From Monilinia fructicola (lineage: Eukaryota > Ascomycota > Leotiomycetes > Helotiales > Sclerotiniaceae), in the NCBI GenBank assembly GCA_008692225.1, contig VICG01000013.1, positions 682,001-746,000 on the forward strand: a DNA stretch of 64,000 nucleotides, read 5' to 3'. How positions within the stretch are numbered: the stretch's first letter is position 1; each line of letters opens with the position of its first letter. Under the pieces are notes generated by a model. The model saw only the letters and a list, made by a program, of their open reading frames with translations, searched no databases and had not been told where the DNA came from. The position numbers were made by a program, and so were the translations under genes. Below, piece after piece: positions 35,479-46,753 of the stretch.

Positions 35479-37397
35479 GGCGAAAATGGTGAGAATATGG
35501 GCCATAAAACAGCCCTCTTCTGTACGAGATGATTACATGGAATGGGCGCGAGGGATAAATTCACTTATTCCCTAATTGCTACCAAGATTGAATATTATTA
35601 TTGTTATGTTGCGCTAGTACCAGCTTGCTTAACTTATCATTCGTACCGGTAAAGTTCATTATATACCTACAATAACATATAATGCACTTTTACTCTTGAC
35701 AATCATTATTCCAAGGTTGTCGGTGATAAGCGGATTTCCATCCCCTTTCCGCTCGTATAACGTTTCTCAGCTTCTATTGGCTCAAGCAATTCTCACACCA
35801 ATTATCATACTCATTGATAAAATACATTCAAAAGCCAATGCAGCTAGATACCTCGTGCATATACTTACAGTAGTATTATCAACAGTTGGTTGATAGCATA
35901 TAGACGACATTCTACGACAGAAAGAAATAGCAAACTTTTTGTCTACAACGCAAGAGTTGACCGTACAGCACCCCGGCCAACCGAAGCAGAAGTAGTGCTG
36001 TCATCTGCATTCGTTGTGGAACATGCCGATAGATGCGTAATATAAAGTCTGAGTTTTCCTCCCACATGTTGGAGAGCAGCTCCGTCTCTCTGGATATCAA
36101 CACGCACTTGGCTTATCGCATATGAGGACAGTTTCGACCAGCGACTCCCCACGATAATCGACAACATATCCCTGAAGACTCATTCGTCTACCGTCTGCTA
36201 TCCATCTCAGCCTCCTCAACCCCATTATTCCGCTTCCATCCCACCTCCCACCTCCTTCCCGAACCGCCGCAACATCTTCCACCACCCCAGGCCTCATAGG
36301 CGACAAAACCTCCCATTGCAAGCCAACCCATCGAGAACCCGCCGTCTACATTCCATACACGCCCATCAAGCAACAATCCCCCAACGCATCACACGCCCCC
36401 GACGCACGAGCTCGATTCCCGCGCCCGACCCCACCCCTCGGAAGGCGCCACGCGCCCTTCTCAACCGCGGGCACCGCTTTCGGACCATCACGCGCACAGA
36501 TCCCCACGTTCGTTGGACGATTGGAAGGCCCGTACGGCAGCCATGAAGCGCAGTTAGGGACGGCAGGGAAGGATCGTCTGGCGATCTCGTGTTCGTGGCG
36601 GAGCTCCGGGTTGTTGTTTTGTGCGATGCGTATGTGCGGTGGTGATTGGAGAGAAAAAACTATTGGTGCTAAAACGGCAATTGTTGACCCAATGCCTGTG
36701 GCGCGCTCTGGGAATCTGGCGCTGTTGTCTTGTATATCTCATGAACAACCCCATACGACACGACACGACACGACACGATACGCAAGAATAGAGAGCGTGA
36801 GAGAAGTCGATGGTGGGGAGGGCGAGGAGAATGGGTGCGTTGGGGTTGTTTGAGAAGGGGATGCCGAAGGGGGTCACGAACATGGAGGGACATGAGGAAT
36901 GAATCAAGGCGGAGGCGAGGCGCATTCTTATTAGTGTTTTTTTTGTTTGTAGGATCAGATTCCCGTGCATGAGGGTGAAGGGGCACGTTTACATTGTTTT
37001 GAATTAGAGAGGTATCTATAACAATGATCTAATGTAATATATCTGCTGTGAGGGATTCCCTGTACAGGATGAGGAAGCACCCGCTGAAGATTGTTGGAGA
37101 ACGTTGCTTCCGTCTGCTGGATACACAAGGTATCTTCAGTCACCACGTTACCATGTCCCTCCGCATTTGAGATCGGTGAGAGGAGCTCTGAGGGAGTCGA
37201 GACGCTTGGAGATAGGGATAGAAAGTACCCATTTAGTTCCCCCCAAGACTCGAGAGGGCGGGGCATCTATTTTCTCCATTACGCAGGGCTCACTATCGTT
37301 GGTATGCACTCAGAACTTTGTGAGCCGATCGGCCAGTCTTCGACCCCAGGACGAATTCTCTCATAACCAGCTGTCAATCGATTGAGATTGCCTCCCC
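35479..37397. other. Spacer, partly GC-rich, no supported gene
   Basis: 36.1-36.7 kb is unusually GC- and C-rich for this window. It has frames on both strands, including LEGPYGSHEAQ on the plus strand near 36520, which recalls ferric-reductase-type FAD/NAD domains but has no continuation. A CGACA pentamer repeat lies at 36754-36779. No gene is called. Confidence 0.35.
36754..36779. repeat. Pentamer repeat (CGACA)
   Basis: About five consecutive copies of ACGAC/CGACA. Confidence 0.9.
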
Positions 37398-38087
37398 TCA
37401 GAAACCACTATCCTGCACCACCAGTCCCCACATGCCGAAACCTTGGCCCCAACTCGAAGCTTTCTTCCCCTGGCCCGCCGAAGCAGGAAACTCCTTCAGC
37501 TTCAATCTCTCAACCACACTGTAACCGAGATCCAAAAACTTGCATAGCCTCAACCACTTCTCGCCTCGATAGCCTTCTCGCCTATCAAGAGCGAGTTCTA
37601 GTAATCTTCCTTCACTCTTAAGAGAGCTCTTGAAGGAACTTAACTGATCATGCTGAGCAGTGTCGTCCACCTGCGCCGACTCGGCGTTTGAGGCCGATTT
37701 GGATAACCTGCTCCAAGCAGCTAAATGAGTAAGCCAGCTGTTGGCGCATGGTCTTCTCTCCAAGGCGCTTTCGCTATTTCCACCTCGCTGCGTTGAGGAG
37801 ACGGGAACGATAAATTTTGTGTTTGGATATTGGATCATGAGTTCGTTTGATGCGGCATTTGTGGGAATTTCGGTGAAGGTATTAGTGCTGAGCTGTGGTA
37901 ATGAACTGTTTAAGGCGTCTGGTGAGATATATGTAAAACCTAAAGTTTGGAGAGCGCTCCCAAGCGCTGAGATACTAGGAGCATGATCGCCGAGGATGAA
38001 TATATTGGGATGTTGGGGAGCTGCGATTTGCGTGGAAGTTGCTGTTAGGATTGGGAGGAGGCCGGTGATGAAAGGTGAGAAGAACAT
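37398..38087 (-). CDS. Small sulfotransferase-like protein with N-terminal hydrophobic segment
   Basis: Single exon, 229 residues. The N-terminus is hydrophobic (MFFSPFITGLLPILTATSTQIAA), like a signal peptide. It is followed by NIFILGDHAPSISALGSALQTLGF, which lies where fungal P-loop sulfotransferase-like proteins (Sulfotransfer_4 type) have a glycine-rich nucleotide loop. Here the loop is degenerate. Near the C-terminus RLLELALDRREGYRGEKWLRLCKFLDLGY followed by KLKEFP matches the family's typical RLLE...WE.LC.FL....P..FP ending. The protein is shorter than the usual 250-300 residues and lacks a clean P-loop, so it may be inactive or a secreted derivative. It lies about 2.1 kb from the cellobiohydrolase gene on the same strand. 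Confidence 0.6.
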   Translation of the reverse strand: MFFSPFITGLLPILTATSTQIAAPQHPNIFILGDHAPSISALGSALQTLGFTYISPDALNSSLPQLSTNTFTEIPTNAASNELMIQYPNTKFIVPVSSTQRGGNSESALERRPCANSWLTHLAAWSRLSKSASNAESAQVDDTAQHDQLSSFKSSLKSEGRLLELALDRREGYRGEKWLRLCKFLDLGYSVVERLKLKEFPASAGQGKKASSWGQGFGMWGLVVQDSGF

Positions 38088-40191
38088 CTTGCTCTTTCGA
38101 TTGGGCTTGAATTGAAATTCAAAGTCGTCTTCCGAAGGAAATAATCAATGGGTGTTCGCAGACTGTCAATTGAGGTTTTGTTATTCTGTGCGCCTGGAAA
38201 TCGTGACTTTCACGTGCTTGAGGCTTCGATCTTGAAACGGATCAACCAATACAAGTGATAATGCTGGGAAATGAATCGAACGATGTAGGAAAGGAAAACT
38301 GAAGAACTATCGAAAAGGACAATGGTAGATTTCGAGGATGTCGGCTTAAATATACACTTTATACTAAACTTGCCGTGTAGGAGCCCTCAAGCCCAGATAG
38401 AATATGTAGGCAATTTTATTACCCCTGATTCAGCTAAAGTCGTCCACCGATTGAGCCCTGCACCGCGTATTGACATCGGGAGTCAGTGCTTTAATTTACT
38501 TTGTTTACGCAACGTCTCAGTGTCAGTGTCAGTATCGCAATCTTCTAATGTTGAGTTCTTTTCTGCATTGCCATCGTTAGGTGGCGGATCTGGTAGAGGG
38601 GGTTACCAGATGAAGAGGGCTTTCAAAGATCATGATTCGCGGATGTGATAAGCTGCAGTCTCACCATTCCGTGGATACGAGGACACGGACGGGGAAAGCT
38701 TGAGTTGCGGGATTCTCGAAGGAAAGGGGCTTCTTCAGATTCTTCTACCGTAACAAATTTCAAAGTTATCGAGAAAAGGAGACCTACAGCAAGTTGAAAT
38801 CCACATCAGCTGTTAATTGCCGATATTGGATCTGCAGGCAGTGCAGTTCATTTAATGGTTCTCGATGGAGATGAAACGGTACTGTAACAGTGAGAAAATA
38901 AGGCGGTGTGTGGGCTTTCTTCCCCCGAAGCGAAGCTAGATTGCTGGGATATCCAGGTGGATGCTTCTATTCTTAGGATTGGGGGGTTGCCAAGTTGGAC
39001 CCCAAATTCAGGAGAATATCAAAGGGCTAGATCTCGAGTAGATCTCAAAGGGTAAACAAATGAGTGTCTAAAAGGTTCCGAGGTTAAAAGCTGCATTGAG
39101 AATCCCAAGCGATTGTCGCATGCCATTGACATAAATCCATATAATACAATAAACACTATCATGGGAGGGATCTGGAGAACATCCTCGTAATTTCAACATG
39201 CATAGGGTGAAGATACATGAAGAAAGTGGTGATTCGTCCCCATGTTTAACATTGCAACGAAGATATGAGGTTGATTGTGACCTTAATTACGAATGAGGCT
39301 CATGAATCTGGTGGATTTCATAGTCTTGAATAAGCTTGGAGCAATGAACATCTATCTGGATCGGTGAACAAGTAAATACACCGTATAGAACTGTATATTA
39401 CATCTGGGCTGATTGAATCGGATTTGAGTATTGATTGGTAGCTGACGACCTGTTGACGGCTTTGGTGCTCGATAAGAATATATCGTATCCATGGATAACA
39501 TTAGTTCTACTAAGGTTCCAGGTTGTTAATAATCCCCAAATCAATAACAATAACACAGGACCGATATTCATTGACTTTTATTGTTTTTGGTGCGGCCCTT
39601 CACCAATTCAAATTCAAATGGCTTGATTCTTTCCATCGTGATTCTCATCGAGCTGTGAATGGACGGGTGTAGGAAGGACTGTAGGAGTGTACAGTGTACG
39701 GAGTACAAGTAGGCAAAGTCAGAACTACTGGACCGACTAATTTCTAACTTCATCTGGACCAAGCAGCGGAATTACATAAGCAGTCATTGCGCCAACAATT
39801 GGGTGACTGAGTAGAACCCAACCTTCCACCTTCCTTTTTCTTTCCATGTTCACCAGTTCTCATTAGAACTACATTCACATCAATTGCATACTATACTCAC
39901 CATGAAATCAATCATTCAATCTCAAACAATCAAAACCGATATCAATTATTCACATCATAATATCATCACATCAGAATATTTTACGAAAAGGGGGTTTTGG
40001 TGCAAACGATTGACTTCATTTTGTGCCCATATGTTTTTTCCTGCTTCTTTTTCCTATAAAGACATGCAACTTCAAATATCCAATAACTAAACACATGAAA
40101 GAAAGTGATCAACTTCTAGCCGACCCTATGTACAGATTTGCTGAGATCTAATGCTCTGGCCCAAAAGCCAATGGGCTACCAGGAGGGTGAT
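38088..40191. other. Spacer, nothing recognised
   Basis: AT-rich, with short frames only (the longest, 38322-38648 on +, has no domain). It contains the 3' flank of the cellobiohydrolase gene. Confidence 0.45.
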
Positions 40192-41863
40192 TTACACGCA
40201 CTGAGAGAAGTATGGGTTCAAGACGGTGCAAGAAGTACCGGAGATGCAAGTGGTAGATCCACTGTATCCGATTCCTCCGCATTGGCCATACTTGGCAACA
40301 CCAGCTCCCGAAGTTGAAGTGGAGGTCGGTGCTGTGCTCGAACTTGAAGAACTTGAAGATCCTGGGGTTGTTCCAGAACCACTTCCAGTGTAGGTAGAGT
40401 TAATGGGGCCCCATTTGATATTGGAGTAAGTGACGGAGGCGCCTGGAGAGTTGGCTTCGACGTCCGCGGGAGCACCTGAAGAGGCACTGCACGTTCCTCG
40501 AGTAACACCGGCGGCACTTGGAGATTTGCTTGCTGGGTATGGAGCATCGAGCCATAACATGTTGGCCGAATGATCGTCCCAGATGGACATTACAAGTACC
40601 ATGCCTTTTGCCAAAGCTTTGCTCATTGTCGCAAGACCTCCCTTTGTTGCGAATTCATTGGTATCACCAAAAGCAGTCTTTTGTGCGGCACAGAAAGAAT
40701 CGGTGATGGAGTTTCCAGTAACTCCAGTGATTTTAGATTGGGAATTTGGCACGACGACGCCGTTTTGAACATAAAATCGTCGAATTTCGCTCAGAGTGCC
40801 TGAAGTTGTTCCGTCATTGGTAATGAATTGAGTGACCACGGTAAAAACTTTGTTGGTGTCTACCTTCAAACCTGCGCCGTAAAAGGATGTGTCGCCCATG
40901 CGGTAAGAATTGAAGTCACAACCGTCAGCATCACAAAGAGAAGAGTATCTTGCGCCAATACCACAATCGGTTCCGCTGCAACGAGTTTGTTCGTCGACGG
41001 AACATGGATGAGGAGTATATGCAGCAGAAACCTTGTTTGCTTCCCAAATATCCATTTCTGAACAGCATGATCCATACTGTCCTGCGCCAGCATTCACATC
41101 ATTACTGGAAGGTGTCCAGCCTACAGAATTTGCCTGTTATGTGGTTAGGACATGATGAAACTTAAAAGGGATCAAGAGAACTGAATTCGTACCACACCGT
41201 TGATGAACTTGATATCTTGTGGACATTGGGCATCACAATAGCCTGTACCGTATTTTGCACCAGCCTAATCAAAATGCAAATTAGTATTGATCGCTATGGG
41301 AGACTGGGCATAGTTCAAATTACCTTGTTTGTTGGGAAACGGGAAAGTCCACCGTCAGCATCCATCTCCGCAAAGTATAAAGCGCCGTTAAGACCGCATG
41401 GAAGGTTCGAAACGTCCACATCAAAAGTGAATTCTTGGCCAAGAAGCTTAAGCATCTGATATTGTGTTGTCGAGCCAGCAGCCATCAAATAGGTACGAGA
41501 GCCAACATTGGTATTTGCACCTTTGGTTACGAAATTGAGTTTGAGCGAGTTACCACTTGTTGTAATGCCATAAGTGCCAGAATAATCTGCACCATCCAAA
41601 GCACAGTTTGCTGCGCATGTTGCTCCATCAGGACAGATAGTGGTGTTCCAGGTATTGCCTGTATAACAGTTGGTGTAGCCACTTGTTGTGTGGAGCCATC
41701 TCCAGTTTGCATCGATGACGATAGACTGGCTGGAAGTGGTACAGCCACTGGCAGTGCATTGACTGACTGTGAGAGCAGGATGAGTCTCCGTGGTAAGTGT
41801 ACCAGCCTGCTGCGCGCGGGCGGCTGCTAAAAGGGAGGAAACAGCAAGTATTCTGGAGATCAT
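40192..41863 (-). CDS. cel7A: Cellobiohydrolase I, GH7 with CBM1 (secreted)
   Basis: Three exons (41863-41324, 41264-41193, 41133-40192) give 517 residues, in phase. It cleaves cellobiose from reducing ends of cellulose outside the cell. A signal peptide (about residues 1-17, [17 protein letters not shown]) precedes a mature start at [12 protein letters not shown], a classic Cel7 N-terminus. The catalytic EMDIWE motif places the nucleophile and acid/base at E230, D232 and E235, equal to about 213/215/218 in the mature enzyme and matching the T. reesei E212/D214/E217 spacing. Many paired cysteines are kept. A Ser/Thr/Gly linker (about 455-480) leads to a C-terminal CBM1 ([12 protein letters not shown], with Tyr/Cys pattern to SQCV). 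Length and architecture are typical and all key residues are present. Such genes are usually cellulose-induced and carbon-catabolite repressed. Confidence 0.97.
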
Positions 41864-44800
41864 TTTGAAGAGATTATAATGATTGTGTTTGAAGGATGGG
41901 CAATCTTCAACAGCGACATCAAGTACCTTATATAGCTATCCTTTCGGCTAAGACTCTTCAAAATACGCTAAACTTGCTATGATGCATGTCAATTTTTACA
42001 TCACATCTAATGCAAGTTCTCAAGAAAATCGAAGAGCATGGAATTACGGGCAGATAGCCGGTTGATTGAGCGCAGCCAAGTATGGTTGATCAGTCACTCG
42101 GCAATTTAATGTGCTTTACATTCTTGACCCCCTATATTCAGAGCGGGTTCTAGCAGCTGCCCAGGCCCATGCTAATCACGGATGTTCATTGCAGGAATAG
42201 AGATCATACCTGGCGCGGAGGAGGACAAGCCGCAAGGAATAAAGTAATGGCGAAGTTAATCAGTACGGAGCAAAGATACACACTTGTCTTATGATTTGAC
42301 CAATATTCTTTGTAGCAACTTTATCATTTGATATAGCTCTGCATTAGTGGAACGATAATCTGATATTAGGATTTTGTTGTCGTCTCGACTTTCTAGTTAT
42401 CACAACGACAATACTCGGATAGTTTGAATTTATCCGCTTCGGTAGGCTTCTTAAGAACATCGTCGGCTGATGAGGAGGTCCTTAATTATACTAGAACTGC
42501 TATGTAAAAGATGGATCCAATGATATCCATGATTGCAGAAAACTTACTGCATATGATCAGGTTAATCCGGGGAATATCAAGAAGCTCATTCAAATATCCA
42601 AGGATGTACAAAGTCACGGCCGCGCAAAACGACGTCTCAAATTCTGCATCGAGCCTCCCCACATTCTGGCCCTGGCATATTGTGGGGTCCCCATATAATT
42701 GTCTGTAGATTATTGGGCGTTGCAGCGGATAATTCCGGAAAAACCCTAATTCCATGTACCGCTTATGTTTGCTTTTGTTTCCAACGAAGTGCGGACCTTG
42801 GTGGATTCGCCAAACAGGCTAAATAGAATATCCGAAGTGTCACAAAACAGCAGCCATGCGCCGCCATCTGTCCGATACAGTTTTCTACCACAGGGAAACT
42901 ACTGTTTCAAGACTATCGAATTTTGATTACCTTTGATGCCCTGGCTACCTGGAATTCGACATTGTATTGGTATGTGAATGATGCGAATTTGAATGGCAAA
43001 ACTTAGTGAGACGAAGTACTTTGCTCATGCTGCTTCGGCACTATACTCTGTAGAGAGCTAATGAAAGACCAGAGGCTAATTGGAAAACTCATCTAGTTTT
43101 TCATCTAAGCGCCTGCCAACGGTCCGGCCAGCCGCTTCTAAGGTACCTCAATGTACATATCAATCCACCAAAGTTTGGAAGCGAAACTCTTGGCATCACG
43201 CCGCAGTTCATTTATTAGATCAGTACGGAGTATACTAGTAGTAGATAACTACATTGGGAAGTGGAGAACTACTACAGTTTCGCGGAAAATTTGTTTCCAT
43301 GAGGCAAACTCAAGTCGATGCGAGTACCCATAATTCTTCATTATGGTAAAATAGGCTCATCGTCTGTCTATCTTGCCACAGTTCAAAGCCACATTGGCAA
43401 TCCTCTTCAGGGTCCCTGCAGTCTTATCAGCCGAGGCACAGAGACAAAGATACTTATGTTGGGTCCTTACTGTTCTCGTGACAAACATTTATCATTAGGA
43501 CATGTACGTTACCAGAAAAACAAAAGAAATGGTTCCTATCTAGGCCGGAGCATGAGGTGCATGCCAAGGCGGTACGCTCCTAGATCAAAATACATGATCT
43601 ATCTTCTCAGGATTCTGTTCGTCTTGCGGTGCGGACGAGTGAAAAAGAAGCAGGAAACAAGAACCTGCAAAGTACATCACCTGCTCCAGTTTCTTATGGT
43701 TATCGTTTTTCCCCCGGTGATAAGATTCGGCTCGGAATAGCCGCATCCCTATCTCACGCATTTTAGAAGTCAAGTCTGGTGTCCATAAATCCCCTGCTAC
43801 CAAAACCAAGAATTAGGTGTGGTTGAGATAAGCAGACCATCTAGTGATTTACTTGAAGACATCTGCTTCGGCAGCAGCAGCCGATATGTTGAGCCGGTGG
43901 CTTTGTTCCGCAGATCTCACCAAAAGACGCATCGAGACACATGTAAATATCATGTCAGGCACCGCGAAAAAAAAAAGCAGGGTTCAATCTTGATGTAGTA
44001 TGCATAAGCTGAATAGCTTGATTTGCGATCTGCATCTTGATATCCCCAGGAGTTGCCAGATTTCTCATGATCTTTCGTAAGTTCTTCATTCTCTCTTTCA
44101 CCATTTCTCTTTTCTTCTCTCCTTCTCTGTGCCTTCAGTTTCGCTATCTCTAGTCATCATCATGTATTTTGAGGGCTTCTCACTACTTTTTTTCATCTTT
44201 CCATTTGAATGAGAAGGGCATTTGGATGGAATAAGATCACCTCAAATGATCACATTGCGAAAGATGATCTCACACTTTATTGTGTAGAAGAAGCATAGAA
44301 ACATCTGTCAATGGTAGCATGACATGCGTCAATTGCTCCATGAATAAACAAAAAATCCCGGATTTGTGCATGCTAGACGACAAGCTCATTCTCTGCCTTT
44401 GTCTGGATTATTGCCATTTGATTTCAATCGTTGTTATTTTCCATTGTTGTTTTCCATAATCTTGTTTTCATACTTATGTTGGCACCAAAAAAAACCCTGA
44501 TATCGACAATTACATTGAGAGATTTTTTTTTGTTAGATGTCTTGATATTTGTCATCATTTTTCTTACTTTATCACTGTTATGCTGCTGCTGTCATTCTGC
44601 ATCATCATTATGATAAAGTCTCAGTCAAGTTACACCCAAAAATTTGCTGTATTCCCCTTTCGTATCTAATTATTTTCCTGCCTGGTTGATTGTTTGACAA
44701 ATCTGAGATCTAACTAGTAGTCTTCGTCAATAAATCAGACTGCTGGCTCTACGGATGAAATTAAAATGTGATATGCTTTGGAGAGGCTTGACGACTCTGT

Positions 44801-45333
44801 GTCATGCAATTTCACATAACTTGCTCTAGAATTGAATTCTAGTAGAAGCAGAAGCAATGATAAATTATGTGGAATATCTCAATATTCCTCTTCAACTAGA
44901 ACTCGAGATGGAAACTTTATTCCACTGTGAGATGGGTGTTACCTTTGTTGATGGCGGTCTCGCCAGTACTTGGGGATTGCTATGTCACTATCAATTTCAA
45001 AAGGTAGTTTCATAAGTTCAGAACAAGTATTCATCCATATGAAGAATGATTTTATTGAAATATTCGGATATGGGCTAGGTTTGAAAAGATACAGACTTTA
45101 GTTTTTGCAAATTTGCAGTCAGATTTCAGAGTAGACATACTTTCCCTTGGGTCTAATCCATGTGATGTCGCATGCGAAATTTATCCAGAACTTGTGCATG
45201 TACAGCTTATACAATCACCATCGCTACTCTGATATTCTGATTGCAATGATAATTTTTTTCATTTACAGCAGCACTAGAAACCTACTCTACCCTCCTATAC
45301 ATATATTCCCCTCCTTCTTAGATGAAAGTGAAA
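41864..45333. other. 3.5-kb spacer without a supported gene
   Basis: Apart from the cellobiohydrolase promoter at the left edge, only frames without domains are found (for example 43318-43740, +). T-rich tracts lie around 44.4-44.7 kb. No RNA gene is recognised. Confidence 0.45.
41928..41951 (-). promoter_or_regulatory. Putative Cel7 core promoter (TATA and XlnR-type GGCTAA)
   Basis: About 65-70 bp upstream of the cellobiohydrolase ATG the minus strand reads TATATAA (41934-41928). At 41946-41951 the plus strand reads GGCTAA, the core of the XlnR/Xyr1 binding site. Position and motif fit a (hemi)cellulase promoter. Binding is inferred. Confidence 0.45.
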
Positions 45334-46317
45334 CTAATATGTACTAGGCATGATACTCAACCGGCCTCCGTCAATCACTATAACAGTACCAGTACAATAA
45401 GCACCAGCTCTCGATGCCAAAAAGAGAATACACCCCGCCATATCTTCTTCCGTGCCTACTCTTTGCAACGGAATTTTCTCCTTGGAGAAAACTCCGTCGG
45501 CAATAAAGCCAGCGGCCATCTCAGATGGAAACACTGAGTTACATTAGTAAGAAACTTGTTAACTAGTCTTTGAGACGTGTTCGAAAACTTACCGCCAGGA
45601 GCGATAGTATTGCATCTAATATCATATGGGACTAGCTGTGTACCCAATTGCTTCATCAAGTGCGTTGTAGCGGCTTTACTTTGTCCGTAGGAAAATCCCC
45701 CGGGTGCGTTTCTATTAAACCCCGCAATAGAACTCGTGGCAATGATTTGACTCTTCTGCTGCAAATTTCCTTTCTTGTTACCCTTATCCAATAGATCCAA
45801 GAAAGCCATAATGCAAGAAAAAACGGCTACTGTATTTAACTCGAAAGTTTTGGTCATTTCATCCATACTAGCGCCTCCGTGCGAGGAAATAAAATCGGAG
45901 AGAGAAGAAGATGAGGTTATTGGTTTGGTAGCTTGAGGACCGGAGATGCCCGAATTGGCGATCAAAAGGTTGATATATCCTACTTCTGATTCGATCTTCG
46001 AGACGATGGAAGATACGACATCTTTATCGGTCACGTCACCAACGAGAGGGATGATATTCCCCGTCTGCACTGATGAGGCAGCGGATTCAAGTGTTTCTTT
46101 ACGGCGACCGATGATATATACTTTTTCGGCGCCGTTGAGGGCGAGGGCGCGAGCCATCATCAGGCCAATACCTTGGGCTTGGTGTCAGAACAACCAGGTA
46201 TGATAAGGGTCAGAGGGCCCGTGAGAAGGCAAGCCTACCGCTCCCACCACCGGTGATGACAGCCACAAGTCCGTTAACATTGAAGAGGTTTGCTGCTTGG
46301 ATGGATGAGGTTGCCAT
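45334..46317 (-). CDS. Short-chain dehydrogenase/reductase
   Basis: Three exons (46317-46239, 46171-45593, 45533-45334), all in phase, give 285 residues. The classical SDR NAD(P)-binding motif TGGGSGIG sits at residues 22-29, split by the first intron. GDV follows in the nucleotide-binding region and an IANSG (NNAG-type) motif is near residue 99. The catalytic set is Ser173/174 (ATSSIAG), Tyr188 and Lys192 (YGQSK). The C-terminus has the usual RVGTEEDMAGCILFLASRAGAYCTGTVIVIDGG. GRRK after the second strand suggests NADP(H). The substrate cannot be told. It is divergent to the BUD22-like gene, with 436 bp between start codons, and there is a TACCTAGGTA palindrome in between. Length and residues indicate an active enzyme. 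Confidence 0.92.
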
Positions 46318-46753
46318 CTTGTCAGTTTGATATGATGTGAGGCCAGAAATCTTTAGTTATATGTTTCAAAATAAAGAACAATACAAGTACCTAGGTAGTC
46401 AAAGGAACTAATAAATATAAACTCGCTTCCGTCTCGTTCATCAATGACGTCGAGATTCCTCGACTGGAGGGCGCTCAGCAATTTCTAACCCCACATCCCG
46501 CATGACACTTTCCTCCACTTCCCGACACATTTCCCCTCCTTCCTTATCTGTTGAAGATTCTGCCATGACTTTCACCGCCTTATATCCATAATCAGAAAGC
46601 GGTGAAGCAACCCCTGTCACAATTTTTGAGCTCTTATCCTTCACTGGAATTTTTGCGCTCGAATTTATCAATTTCACCCAATTCATCATCAAACCACATT
46701 TCTCGACACCTGGAACCCCTATCCTGTCATAACCAAACAGCACCAAAGACACC

